From Acanthosepion esculentum (taxonomy: Eukaryota; Mollusca; Cephalopoda; Sepiida; Sepiidae), in assembly GCA_964036315.1 (NCBI GenBank), contig OZ038509.1, forward strand, positions 27,185,022 through 27,249,021: DNA of 64,000 bases, read 5' to 3'. The notes under the pieces were generated by a model. It made no database searches and was not told the DNA's origin. It saw nothing but the letters and a program-made list of their open reading frames with translations. Shown in pieces: positions 21,541 to 33,064 of the stretch (position 1 is its first letter; every line of letters starts with the position of its first letter). The translations under genes and the position numbers were made by a program.

Positions 21541-22042
21541 TATATATATGTATATATAAAAAAATATATATATATATTTGTGTATTTAGCCAACAAATTC
21601 TCTTTTAGGCATGTCTGAATAAATTACAGCCATTATGTCTGATAATTTTTAACAAAATCTGTTCATACTCATGAATAACCTTCCATGTATTGATGTTAAA
21701 GGATGAGAGAAATGAGCTATAGCTGTTTAAATTTCTTTTATTTTCATTTCCCAACTGTTTTGCATTTAAAAGAATAATGAAAAAATTACAGTAATGAATA
21801 ACAATGCACAACTTTATTTAAATACTAATATTAATGAACAACATATAGTTTTATATTACTTGCACTCCTGAAGATGATCTTTGAAAAAGATCGAAAGTTC
21901 TTGGGAAATTAAAATAAAATAAATTTAAACAGTTATAGCACATTTCTCTCATTCTTTAACATTAATACATCGAAGGTTATTTGTGAGTGTGAACGGATTT
22001 TGTTAAAAATTAGCAGACACAATGTCTGTAATTAATTCAATC

Positions 22043-22094
<52 letters not shown>
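21541..22094. mobile_element. Palindromic repeat embedded in (AT)n
   Basis: Left arm about 21625-21750 and right arm about 21905-22030 are imperfect reverse complements (for example ATTTTTAACAAAATC paired with GATTTTGTTAAAAATTAG; GATGAGAGAAATG with CATTTCTCTCATTC). AT microsatellites lie on both sides (21541-21576, 22045-22094). The centre carries CTGAAGATGATCTTTG...AAAGATCGAAAG at 21868. Confidence 0.75.
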
Positions 22095-22097
<3 letters not shown>

Positions 22098-22195
22098 TAA
22101 GCTTATCACCCCAAGCAAGGCTGGAAGCCACTAGAATGCAAGGGGTTACAGAAGGTTTGGAGGAAGAGCAGATAGGAGTGGTAAATGAAATGGAC
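22095..22195 (-). mobile_element. LINE-1-like 3' UTR fragment
   Basis: TTATCACCCCAAGCAAGGCT and GCAAGGGGTTACAG, then GGAGGAAGAGCAGATAGGAG, match the reversed 3' UTR at 10230-10310. Confidence 0.75.
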
Positions 22196-22799
22196 AAAGT
22201 CCAACAATTATTTTTAAGACATTTTTATGTTTATACATTCTTTTTATAGATACAAATATTTAAGTAAATGCTCTGTTTTTTTTTTATAATAAACAGTATT
22301 AATAACATTTACCAGTCTGAATAATGACAAAGATTTTGATTATAAAACTTATTTTTTATTAAGTTTGGGCATTTTTTCATCATGTATGCTAATTTTTGAG
22401 TGAATCTTTGGAAGTACCTATATATCACACTCACTCAAGTCCCATAGACACCCTGAGGAGTGTGGGGGTCATAGCTCTCAGCATGCTAAGAATTGCTGCT
22501 GTGTTTTCCTACCAAGCAGAAGGCTTTTACAAGTTGGAGTTGCTAGTCCCATGTCCAACCGGTTTTGAATTTGTTGTAGAGTAGCTGGCACCCGTTCAGC
22601 ACTCTACCAGATGGCCTGGCTCATAGCCTTAAATAGTCTATGATTAAAGACTTCAACAGTTGATTAATAAGTTGATACTAAGCTGATTAATATTTGGACT
22701 GATCTTACTTTGTTTGGCTATACAGAATTTGACCCTCCTCTATTCCTTGTAAGTTGTCTTCTTAATTGTTTTGTAACTTACTGCTGTATTTTTGTTTGA

Positions 22800-23015
22800 T
22801 CAAGTGTCAAGACATCGAACTCTCTGCTTTCGGGCAAAGAGGTACACAGATGAGGCTATGCCGAAGTGCAGAGACTCATCTGGAGAGAGAGACAAACTCG
22901 ACCTCATGTATGCGGGGTCTACGGGGATTTTTTGCCCGAGGCTACAGGCTCGGATTGCCCCACAAAAAATCGGTCTTGTGCTACATCCTACCTTGTGGGG
23001 AGGTCTGGTAAATAC
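22800..23015 (-). mobile_element. Family E SINE-like repeat, minus strand
   Basis: On the minus strand, GTAGCACAAGACCG, ATCCGAGCCTGTAGCCTCGG, GTAGACCCCGCATACATG and GCAGAGAGTTCGATG align with the copies at 27885-28095 and 33660-33891. About 210 bp, higher in GC than its surroundings. Frames here have no domain. Confidence 0.75.
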
Positions 23016-23027
23016 CAGACTTGCCGT

Positions 23028-23816
23028 TTTTGTCATTCTGTTGCTAATCTTTTTCTTCTGGTAGATATTTTCATTTCACTGTTGTATTAAGCATTAATTT
23101 TTGGACGTGATAGGATATTGAGCAGAAAGTAATAATATCAGAAATAATCAATGAATCATGGATATCATTAAACTTCTAAAAACTCTAAAAGGTTCATGGG
23201 CCTCTTTTTTGGTTGTGAATTCATTATCTTTGCTTTATTGAATCTCAATTCATTCTTTCAAAACTTTTGTTTCTTTGTATCACACTATTAAAATTTTTTA
23301 ACGATTGCTGTTATTTTTGATGGTATGGGAACACTAATTGTAAATAAAATATGTAACCGCATTTAGACAAAATTAGTTTCTGAACGAAATAAACCGTTTA
23401 AATAATCAAGACCTATACTCCTACTATTTTTTTAGATTGCAATCTTATTTGTCCAAGTCTTTCATGTGAGGCACTCAGATACCTTTGTCTACTAAGTGAT
23501 CATCTTGCTTTAACTTGGTCTTGAAATAGGCTCGTTGTTTTGTTGTTAATCTTTTTCTTTCGAGAGATATTTCCATTTCACTTCTATATTAAACACATAA
23601 AATTGTTAACATGAAAAGCTATTGAGCAAAACGTGATTTCTATAATATGAGGAATAATCAATGAATCATTAATACCATTGAACATCTAAAAATATAAAAG
23701 GTTTATTGGCCTCTATTTTAGTTGTGAATTCATTATCTTTGCTTTATTGAATCTTAATACGTTGTTTCAAGAATTTTGTTTCATTGCATCTCACTATTAA
23801 AATTTTGTAGGGGTTA
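23028..23816 (+). repeat. Direct repeat pair (family F end), ~280 bp each
   Basis: 23035-23310 and 23540-23815 align (TTGTTAATCTTTTTCTT, AATAATCAATGAATCAT, TTGTGAATTCATTATCTTTG, CACTATTAAAATTTT). The last part also occurs at 26405-26485, so this is probably the 3' end of family F duplicated locally. Confidence 0.8.
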
Positions 23817-24285
23817 GCTAACACCCTACTGCATTTAGCACAAATGTAATGAAATAAATAACGACAAGAGAATAACAAAGTTCAAGGCAAAATATGTATT
23901 AACAATGAATAGATTATATTTATATACAATAACGAGTACAATATTTGTTGAGTGTAGTATTTTAAATTGTTGAAATGTTTTTGTATTTGATGATATGAAT
24001 GTCAATAATATTTTGGATCAAAAGGTTGTGTGTTGTTATAATGTATACTCAAATAAAGTATATTTCAGTACTTAGGTATTTATGGTGAATTTAAAACAGT
24101 TTATTTTTGCAAATAATTTGTGTAAATTTCAAAAGACTTACTGAGAGTTTGAAAGAATTATCTTTCTTTGATCAGATATTTTATATTGAGTTTGGTTACG
24201 TATTCAAGTTGTTTGAAATAATATATGTTACAGACTGAAAGCGTGGACTGGCATCGGATAGAAAATTTCCCTCCTCACAAGATTT
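23817..24285. other. No feature recognised
   Basis: AT-rich with poly-A signal-like AATAAA motifs. No coding or repeat assignment. Confidence 0.4.
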
Positions 24286-24289
24286 ATTG

Positions 24290-24560
24290 CGTAAAATACA
24301 CAATTGTGGCACAAGGCCGAAAAGGGGGAATGGGGTTGAGGCTGGTCGTCACTTACTATCCTATACCTAGTTAATCTGATTCACAACCCATTCATTCGTC
24401 ACAATTGACACATACACCACAAAAACGCATCCATCGCCAATCAATCCTCCATGTACCATAATACCGCATACTTTCAGGGGGACAAACAAAACGCACCCCA
24501 TGACATAAAAATTTCATGATTATAAAATACTATACATAAAAATTTGTACATGACATAAAA
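24290..24560 (+). repeat. Dispersed repeat family C with TGGCACAAGGCC core
   Basis: 24300-24475 (TGTGGCACAAGGCCGAAAAG, AACCCATTCATTCGTCACAA, CATCCATCGCCAATC) aligns with the minus strand of 55025-55205. TTTCCCTCCTCAC occurs at both 24269 and 24562, bounding a ~290-bp unit. Confidence 0.65.
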
Positions 24561-24776
24561 TTTCCCTCCTCACTGAAAAAGAATGATTTAAGTATCACTT
24601 AAATAAGAAAAGTTTGTCATGTGATAGGCTCAAAATGACTTGACAGGACTGTCTTTTCATTCAGTTCGGACGTAGACAAAAACACGTCATCTCTTATTTT
24701 TCACATTTAATAACCAATCAGAACGCGTCATTTCGTATTTCTGTCGTGAGCCTATTTTAATGGGTTTTGAAAAGAA

Positions 24777-24802
24777 TGTAGGATTTGAATCCTACAATTT
24801 TC
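24777..24802. other. Small perfect hairpin
   Basis: TGTAGGATT-TG-AATCCTACA, a 9-bp stem in otherwise plain DNA. Confidence 0.6.
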
Positions 24803-24829
24803 TAACAAATGCCATCATTTTTGATGGGA

Positions 24830-25250
24830 TGATTACAGTAGTTAATAAAATAGAATAATTCTAAGAATATACTGTATGTAATATATGACGGTGTAGAGGA
24901 CCGTGTGGGTTTGAGTGTTGTCGAATTGGGAGCACGTGCATTTTATTTCTGGTTAGAAGGTTCAACTACAATAAAATTGCAGACTCAAATTGTCCAACCG
25001 AAGATGAAAAGAAAACAAACAAGACCAATATATATATATCAACAAATATATGTATTAAACAACACAATTTTACAATGGACATAGACATTAACATTTGCGT
25101 GTGTGTGAACATTTATGTTTGTTCTTTGGTGAATGTTCGTACGTACGTGTATGTGTGTATAATGTTCATGGTGTCTCCCCGCACGTGGGAAACGCTGTCT
25201 TTTGAGAGAGCTCACATTGTAGAGGTGTTCGCTGAAATGAAGAAATGAAA
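24830..25250. other. No feature recognised
   Basis: AT-rich with a short (AT)n tract at about 25030. No coding or RNA signal. Confidence 0.4.
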
Positions 25251-25254
25251 AAGA

Positions 25255-25385
25255 TTATTTATTTCTGTATTAACAGAAAATGTGGCACAAGGCCGAAGTG
25301 GGGAATGGGGAAAAGGTTGGTCTTCTGTCTTAACTTTTAAACTTAGCTAGCCACAAACGCTGACCCAAATGAAAAAGAGAATAAG
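25255..25385 (+). repeat. Dispersed repeat family D with TGGCACAAGGCC core
   Basis: GATTATTTATTTCTGT, AACAGAAAATGTGGCACAAG, GGTCTTCTGTCTTAACTT and AAACTTAGCTAGCCA recur nearly unchanged at 62265-62385. Confidence 0.8.
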
Positions 25386-25869
25386 GCAAGAAGTTGCCCA
25401 GTATTTATGGTGTTGGGAGAGAGACCCCCTGGTGAACAATTAAGGAATTAAGGAGGAGCTAACTCTGACAATGGTGGAGCGAGACGGAAATAAACACCAA
25501 GACAAATGGTTTCTGAGTTGGAGGATCTGCGCATCCTTCCGGTTAACAAATTAATCCTTTGAAAATAAATATTTAACATTTTCCAACCAATGATACTTGG
25601 GACTAATATTATATAAAAATTATAAAATGCATATTTCTGCGTTTAGCCACAGATAAATGAAACCAGAGACCACCAAACTGCAGATAAGAGAAGACTATTA
25701 TATATAGAATTCTAAGCTTTCATTCAATTTTGAAAAGAGTCCATGGTGCTTATAAGATTACAAAGTCTCAATCACGATTCTTCTGCATTGTGTAAAGAAT
25801 GTAAGCGAACGTGCTTTTGACAAATCTGTCATGGCAGAGATGTCACGGAGCAGTGCCATGTTTTAGTGC

Positions 25870-26900
25870 TAGGTCCTATTCTTTCTTTCATCTGTCGTGT
25901 CTCTTCAGAGCATAGGCGATCATAGCCCTCCACCTATTCCTGTCCCTTGTAGCTCTTAATAAGTTTTGTCTTCTTGTTATTTCTCCCTAACCCTATTCTG
26001 CCATTCATTTATTCAAGCCCATCATGTATTTTACGTGCTGATTTCCTCTGTCCCTCTTTTCCTTAATCTGAATATGTCCTGAAAGTTTCATTAAAATCCG
26101 ACAATTATTTGAATGTTGCAAGAATTTCCAAATTAATGTGTTTTACTCGGAAAAAGAGCAAAACAAAACAAACCTTTTTTCTCTAGTCCGCCGCTGTCGT
26201 AAAAAATAAAAACAAGATATTTAACCAAAATTTTGAACGTGCTAGAAAGGAGTAAAAACCTTCAAAAAATAATTAAAAATACTTTGGTCTTTTCTCTTAA
26301 TAATAGCATAAACATTTTGATGACAAAACTTTGTTTTTATTGCGTTTAGGGCCTTTTTTCATCATACTGTGCTGTTTTTATGCGACCTAGTGGAGGTACC
26401 TATGTAAAAGGTTCATTGGCCTCTATTTTAGTTGTGAATTCATTATCTTCACCTTATTGAATCTGAATAAATTATTTCAAGAATTTTGTTTCATTGGATC
26501 AGATTTTCCAAGCCCTCCGTCCTCATTACATGCCCCAGAAATTTCAACTGCCTCTTCCTGATGTTAAGTGTGAGTTTCTTTTTTGTTTCCATGCTCTCCA
26601 AAACCTTGTTGTTGCTCACATTTTCAGTACATCCTCAGCATCTTTCTGTAGAACCACATTTCTGTTGTTTCAAGTCTCTTCCTCATCTTTGAGGAGAGTG
26701 TCCAGCATTTGTTGCCATACAGGAAGACAGATAACATGTAATAATTCAGTACACTTTCTTTGTTTGAAACGAAACTTTTCTGTCTCTCAATACTCTGCTT
26801 GGCTTTTAGAATGCAGCCTTAGCCATCCCAGTATGTCTTGAGATCTCAGTGTCGCACTTTCTGTACTCTGTTAGAACACTTTCCACACATTTAAATTTCT
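25870..26900 (-). pseudogene. Second LINE type (LINE-2 here) ORF2 C-terminal region, interrupted
   Basis: The minus strand from 26800 reads SVFLYGNKCWTLSSKMRKRL, ETTEMWFYRKMLR and KRQLKFLGHVMRTEGLENL. After a ~400-bp family F insertion (about 26085-26487) it resumes with KEKRDRGNQHVKYMMGL and LLRATRDRNRWRAMIAYALK. These blocks are the standard C-terminal part of RTE/I-like endonuclease-RT proteins (YG-ETWT, LGHVMR, RDR-WR). Stops and frameshifts show decay. Confidence 0.88.
26085..26487 (+). repeat. Family F copy inserted in LINE-2
   Basis: Matches 12845-13190 and the end segments at 23165-23290 and 23690-23815. It separates two parts of one LINE frame. Confidence 0.75.
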
Positions 26901-27059
26901 GTGGTCCTATTATGGAACCTAAATGGAAAAGACCATATTACACACATCAATTTTGTTCAAGTTCTCAATGCCGGAAGATAAACTTTGTTTTATATGAATT
27001 TAGGAGACGCCCTTTAAAATTTCTGTCTGAATTTCTGGAATAAAGAGTTATCATTATTT

Positions 27060-27115
27060 ATATGCGGGCAAAGATGAGGACAATGGCCCGAATATAAATA
27101 ATGTAAATAACCCTA
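27060..27115 (+). repeat. SINE tail fragment
   Basis: GCAAAGATGAGGACAATGGC and AATATAAATAATGTAAATAA, the 3' phrase shared with the SINEs of the window. Confidence 0.6.
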
Positions 27116-27164
27116 TAAAACATACATCTATAACTTTTTTTACTTAGCATGTCCCTTATCATAG

Positions 27165-27246
27165 CTCTACGCAAGGGCTGGTGCATACTATCCCGAGATC
27201 ACCGACCCAGAGGGAAACCTGATTGTGGAGCCCCAGGCAGTGCTTT
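27165..27246 (+). other. Candidate internal exon of an unidentified host gene
   Basis: A GC-rich 82-nt island in AT-rich DNA. It is preceded by a polypyrimidine tract and AG (ATCATAG at 27158-27164) and followed by GTGAGC at 27247. One frame is open throughout and reads like protein (RAGAYYPEITDPEGNLIVEP). No copy elsewhere in the window. It may be a conserved exon or a fragment of an unrecognised repeat. Protein family not recognised. Confidence 0.3.
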
Positions 27247-27249
27247 GTG

Positions 27250-27710
27250 AGCCTTGCTATCTTATCAATATTTTCATTTTTTTACCTACATTTATATACA
27301 TTACAAATTAAACTGAGTACAACTGACTCTTAAAGGATGAAAAACTTTAGAGTATTTTGACTTTTTGGATTCTTTTTTTTCGTTCAAATCTGTGAATTTG
27401 TTTTTCTCATACTAAGTCTCGAAAAAAATCCATGTAAAATTCACTATTTTTGTCCATAATGCTGAATGTATTAAAAAAATAATTCAACTTTTTAACAAGA
27501 AAAATCTCAATTCCATGTTAAAAATTGCCACAAAACATTGTTGATTTATTTAAGATGGCATGATCTATTATGACATATTTCTAATTTCTATTTAAATACA
27601 TTGTATTTATTTTCAATTTTTCTAGTTGAATTGTTCACCAATATTGCATATGATCCATTATTGTACATAATTAAGTTACAATAAAATTTGTATTTCATAT
27701 GAATACTACC
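27250..27710. other. No feature recognised
   Basis: AT-rich, intron-like DNA without a repeat or coding call. Confidence 0.4.
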
Positions 27711-27713
27711 TGT

Positions 27714-28175
27714 TATAACCGAAGGAAGGTTACGGAATAGAATAGTCACACGAAGGTTGGTAATGAACAATAATACTTAAAACAAGAACAACACATACAA
27801 GATTCACCAGCAGTGCGTAGAAGTCAACTGCTAGAAGTGAGTCTAGTGAATTCCACAATGAATCTTCAACTGCAGGATATCCACCAACTGCCCCACGCAG
27901 TCAGATATGGCACAAGGCTGAATTTAATGTGGGGTATCCAAGCCTGTAGGCTCGGCCAAAAATTCCCTGTAGACCCTGTATAAAATGGGGTCAGGTAGCT
28001 GCTTCCCAAGACAAGACTCTGCTCTTCAACATAGCTTCATCTGGGGATCCTCTCTGCGCAGGGGCAGAGAGTTTGACCAGTGCAGCTGGAGACAAATCTC
28101 CAACTACAGACTAACATACAGTATTTACTACTGTATTTATGCGAATAGAGACATACCCATTATGTGGGGGGGGGG
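27714..28175 (+). repeat. Dispersed repeat with a nested family E SINE
   Basis: 27714-27870 (GAAGGTTACGGAATAGAAT, GGTTGGTAATGAACAATAAT, GAATTCCACAATGAATC) and 28100-28170 (CAACTACAGACTAACATACA, GACATACCCATTAT) align with the continuous stretch 55674-55870. The intervening ~230 bp is the SINE. Confidence 0.85.
27872..28100 (+). mobile_element. Family E SINE-like insertion with an empty paralogous site
   Basis: TATGGCACAAGGCTG, AAGCCTGTAGGCTCGGCCAA, GTAGACCCTG and GCAGAGAGTTTGACCAG match family E. The flanks ATCTTCAACTGCAG and ATCTCCAACTACAG form a diverged 14-bp duplication; the paralog at about 55798 has the site once (ATATCCAACTACAG). Confidence 0.75.
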
Positions 28176-28481
28176 GTCCTGTATCATAGATTCGTGGGGG
28201 GGCACGAGATCCTTGCACCAGCCCTACTCTCCATACATTACTTTTCTTTATTATCCCTAAATTTTTATGAATTATTGGGGAGGATAATGAAGTGCTTTCT
28301 CATTACCTTCTATGCAGTTTTAAGTTTGGAGTAGTCTTTCTCCTAAACTGGCTGCTAGTCAGGGCTAAAGAGCTGAGTATTTGATCATGGCTCTCTACAG
28401 ATACCATTTTTTTTTATCTGTGTATTGCCAGAAAGATAATGGTGTGATTTCCTGCTATCTTCTCCATGGCTTTTGGAATTA

Positions 28482-28995
28482 CGATGAAAATATTTATAGA
28501 AAAGGCAGAGGGAAGCTATATTATGGCTTAAATTCATAAAGTCTAGGTACCAAAGAGGAAAGCTCATCAGAACAATTACCATGAAAATATTTATAGAATA
28601 GGCAGAGAGAAGCTATATTATGGCTTAAATTCATAAAGTCTAGGTACCAAAGAGGAAAGCTCATCAGAACAATTAGCATGAAAATATTTATAGAAAAAGG
28701 CAGAGGGAATCTATATTATGGCTTAAATTCATAAAGTCTAGGTACCAAAGAGGAAAGCTCATCAGAACAATTAGCATGAAAATATTTATAGAAAAAGGCA
28801 GAGGGAATCTATATTATGGCTTAAATTCATAAAGTCTAGGTACCAAAGAGGAAAGCTCATCAGAACAATTAGCATGAAAATATTTATAGAAAAGACAGAA
28901 GGAATCTATATTATGGCTTAAATTCATAAAGTCTAGGTACCAAAGAACAATTACCATGAAAATATTTATAGAAAAGGCCGAGGGAAGCTATATTC
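28482..28995 (-). repeat. 97-98-bp minisatellite derived from LINE-1 ORF2
   Basis: Six units start near 28482, 28580, 28677, 28775, 28873 and 28955 (the last shortened by a deletion). On the minus strand each reads ASLCLFYKYFHGNCSDEL-like residues and VPRLYEFK, a conserved C-terminal stretch of LINE-1 ORF2 (compare 58985-59045). A coding fragment has been tandemly amplified. Confidence 0.88.
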
Positions 28996-29690
28996 TGGCA
29001 ATGGAAAGTGCGAATCTGGTAATAAAGCCACAGGAAAAAAGTCACAGAAAAAATGTCTCAGTTTTGGCTCGGAAAAATCACAGGAAAAAGTCACAATTAA
29101 TTTATGATGTCTGGAAATAGTCATCTATTTCTGTTGGGTACTCTACTAGTTCATGAGTCCAGTCTGTTTGCAACAGAAATCCATAGTAAATCGATGCAAT
29201 CTAAACAAAACGTTTTCTAACAAAGCTACAGTCACATATTCAATATATTTCATAGGTGGAGTCCTAGTATCCCATAAAAGCTGACTTTATATGAAGAAAG
29301 TCTTAATTTGACATTAAAATTTGAATTAAAAGTTCCTTAAATGTTCAATTTGTTTATGAGTCCGGGATTTTGTTCACATGGGATAAGAGGCATTGATTTT
29401 GTCAGCAGAGTTTTGTCTGCCGTGTGCTAACCTTGTCCTGTAACGTTTATTCTTGTGACTTTGTTACCATGACGTTTTTTCTTGTGTCTTTTTTACCTGG
29501 ATTAGGGAAAGTGACTTAAGATGAATTATTGAAATTGGGTTTGAAAATGATGTATAAAGATAATGTTGTGTCAATCGTCCATGTGGAAAAAGAAATTGAT
29601 ATTGACCGAGCTTAGCCTAGTACAGTATAAGGCCAAATTGGGTTTGAGAATCGAGTGGAAAGATCGTATTGCTTCAAAAGAGCCTGTTTG
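28996..29690. other. No feature recognised
   Basis: A short local repeat of CACAGGAAAAAGTCACA at 29025-29090. Otherwise unassigned. Confidence 0.4.
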
Positions 29691-29699
29691 GGTGTTTTG

Positions 29700-29960
29700 G
29701 AAATCATTATTTCAAATCCTGTCTTTCATCTGAATTCAAACACCAACTGGTGAAACCAAATGGAAAAACAACGATCTCTGTTATCAAGGACACAAATTTA
29801 GAGTACTTGGTAGAGATTGAACTCATTACAGTCATAATGGACAATGGGACAAGTTTTCTAATCTTTGCTCCATAGCAGGGCATTTCATCTTCATATGACA
29901 CAATGCAGAATCCCCAGTGAGGATCGAACTCAGAATAGCGTGTAAGCTCCATGCTGTGTT
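29700..29960 (-). mobile_element. tRNA-derived SINE-like sequence
   Basis: The minus strand has AGCATGGAGCTTACACG and the B-box GAGTTCGATCCTCACTGGGG, followed by GATGAAATGCCCTGCTATGG. It shares the B-box block with 11080-11110. Body and tail are not otherwise recognised. Confidence 0.4.
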
Positions 29961-30169
29961 GTCTTGTATTTTTGTTTTTATCATATTCCCTCGGCTTTAT
30001 TCTCCTTTCAAGAGTCTTTATTCTTCATCTCATCCTAATTCTTCCCCACCCCATTTTTTTTCTTTTTCTTCTGGAGAAATCTCTTTTCTCTGTAGTAAAA
30101 CCCACATGTTTTCCACGTCTATTAATCCCTTTCATTTTGTTCTTCAGTCAGGATTGATGTCACACTGAC

Positions 30170-30900
30170 AGGCAAAGAGAAATCCAGATTCCAATAATAC
30201 CTTTCTTTTCCGTCCTTCCAACTAGGAACCGCCCATTTCTATCATAACTCAGCCCTCATGATACTCACGCTAAAAACAGCCCTTGGGCAAGACGATTTCT
30301 ACAGGAGAGGCTTTGAATAATGCCAGGGAAAAACAGAAAATTAAAAGAAGTTGAGGAGAAAAGAAAATACAGAAGGAACATCGACATCAAACTTCTAAGT
30401 GCTTTAGCAGGGGACACAACAGATCGGAGAACTAGTTATTAAGAACAGAGGCAAAGGTACAAGCTGTAAATGCATGGGGAAACAGCAGAGTTAAGACCTT
30501 GAAATAATATGACCATGTGGTCATTTGAGAAATACAAAAGCTATTATATCACTCATGCCTGGCTTCCTTTGTCCTTGCGATGAATTAATGGTCAGTATTA
30601 ACATTTTCAGCTCTGGTCCATTCCAGTGGCATCCAGCAATTTTGAGAAGGTAGGATAGGTTTTCAAGAACGTCTATACTCCAATATTATTCTTATAATGT
30701 ACACACAATAAAATTTCTGTTTTTTCTTGTTTTATTTTTTTGCATTATATTATGACAATTAACATTTAACAAGAGCACTGATTCAGGATTTACATTATAT
30801 TTCAACACCAAAATCAATTCCTAGGCATCTCAGTATAGAAACCGGAACCAATGTATTTATAATTAATGATCATATAATATCAGTAAAGCTCAACTTAATT
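30170..30900. other. No feature recognised
   Basis: Unique-looking DNA without coding domains or shared repeats. Confidence 0.4.
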
Positions 30901-30904
30901 CTTG

Positions 30905-32150
30905 ACAACTGACAATCTCTTTCTTTCAGATTTGCAATGCATTCCTACAGTAAAATCATTAGCAATGCAATTATATGTATAATGATACATATAATAGCCC
31001 TGTTCTATCAATAATGCTGGCATTCATTCCTGACCACTGATAATCCCTTTCTTTCTCATTTGCAATGCATTCCTATAGTAAAATCATTAGCAATGCATTT
31101 ACATTATACATATAATAGCCCTATTCTATCAGTAATGCTTGCATTCATTCCTGACCACTGACAATTCCTTTCTTACTCATTTGCAATGCATTCCTATAGT
31201 AAAATCATTAACAATGCATTTATTTACATTATACATATAGCAGCCCTATTCTGTCTGCAATGCTTGCATTCTTTCCTGACCACTGACAATCCCTTTCTTC
31301 CTCATTTACAATGAATTCCTATAGTAAAATCATTATCAATGTATTTACATTATACATATAATAGCCCTATTCTATCAATAATGCTTGCATTCATTCCTGA
31401 CCACTGACAATCCCTTTCTTCCTCATTTGCAATGCATTCCTATAGTAAAATCATTAACAATGCATTTCCATTATACATATAATAGCCCTATTTTATCAGT
31501 AATGCTTGCATTCATTCCTGACCACTGACAATCCCTTTCTTCCTTATTTACAATGCATTCCTATAGTAAAATCATTAACAATGCACTTACATTATACATA
31601 TAATAGCCCTATTCTATCAGTAATGCTTGCATTCATTCCTGACCACTGACAATCCCTTTCTTCCTTATTTACAATGCATTCCTATAGTAAAATCATTAGC
31701 AATGCATTTCCATTATACATACAATAGCCCTGTTCTATCAATAATGCTGGCATTCATTCCTGACCACTGACAATCCCTTTCTTCCTCATTTGCAATGCAT
31801 TCCTATAGTAAAATCATTAGCAATGCATTTACATTATACATATAATAGCCCTATTCTATCAGTAATGCTTGCATTAATTCCTGACCACTGACAATCCCTT
31901 TCTTACTCATTTGCAATGCATTCCTATAGTAAAATCATTAGCAATGCATTTATTTACATTATACATATAGCAGCCCTATTCTGTCTGCAATGCTTGCATT
32001 CATTCCTGACCACTGACAATCCCTTTCTTCCTTATTTACAATGCATTCCTATAGTAAAATCATTAGCAATGCATTTACATTATACATATAATAGCCCTAT
32101 TCTATCAGTAATGCTTGCATTCATTCCTGACAACTGACAAATCATTTTTT
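30905..32150 (+). repeat. 121-bp minisatellite, about ten copies
   Basis: Copies of GCATTCCTATAGTAAAATCA start near 30939, 31067, 31188, 31313, 31434, 31555, 31676, 31797, 31918 and 32043 (period 121, with 125-128 variants). Units also share TACATTATACATATAATAGC and GACCACTGACAATCCCTTTC. Variants recur every fourth or fifth unit (for example TTATTTACATTATACATATA at 31210 and 31960), hinting at block duplication. Confidence 0.95.
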
Positions 32151-32579
32151 TCTTACTTTAATTAAGTTTGAATCTGACTACAAAAAAAAATCTCTCTTTG
32201 TAATGGGTTTATTGCACCACATTGACAATAGCTTTCTGACACCTTTACAAACCCACACTTTCAAAAATAATTCCTAGGTCATACTTTTCATTTTGCCCTA
32301 TACATAGGTATTGTCAACCCTCATGAAAAACTCTCCTCTCCAGCCAATCATCTAACACTTTTCTGATTTCAGATATACATAATGCTGGGACTCTGGTGCT
32401 AATGAAAGTGTACCTTTTTCTACAGTCAAGCTTTTATTATTTTATTTCTATTTCATGCAATGAATATTTCATAAAATTTCAGTCTGTCTTGTATTTTGTT
32501 TTCATTCTGTATGGTTTTGTAGAAAACATTTTGGGTGTTATACATACCTCCTTTTCAGTTATATTTCTATCCATTGCTT

Positions 32580-33025
32580 TTTATAGTAAAATCATTTCCA
32601 ATGCATTTTCATAGTAAAAATCGTTTCCAATGTATTTTCATAGTAAAATCATTTCCAATGTATTTTCATAGTAAAAATCATTGGCCAATGCATTTTCATA
32701 GTAAAAATCATTTCCAATGCATTTTCATAATAAAAATCATTGGCCAATGCATTTTCATAGTAAAAATCATTTCCAATGCATTTTCATAATAAAAATCATT
32801 GGCCAATGCATTTTCATAGTAAATATCATTAGCCAATGTATTTTCATAGTAAAAATCATTTCTAATGCATTTTCATAGTAAAAATAATTTCCAATGCATT
32901 TTCATAATAAAAATAATTTCCAATGCATTTTCATAGTAAAAATCATTGGCCAATGCATTTTTAAGAATAAAATAATTTTCAATTCATTTTCATGGTGAAA
33001 ATAACTGACAATGTATTGTCATATT
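32580..33025 (+). repeat. ~28-bp minisatellite related to the 121-bp array
   Basis: About 14 units of AATGCATTTTCATAGTAAAA followed by ATCATTTCC or ATCATTGGCC. The core ATAGTAAAATCATT...AATGCATT is the same as in the 121-bp unit 0.4 kb upstream. Confidence 0.9.
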
Positions 33026-33064
33026 AAAATCAAAGTAGGGTCTGTAATCCTGGCATCTTGACTT

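Noticed and set aside
22022..22249. Frame over (AT)n and a LINE 3' end
   Set aside because: Composite of microsatellite and reversed LINE UTR.
30905..32150. 121-bp array as a CRISPR-like or coding repeat
   Set aside because: The whole unit is conserved, with no variable spacer and no conserved frame.
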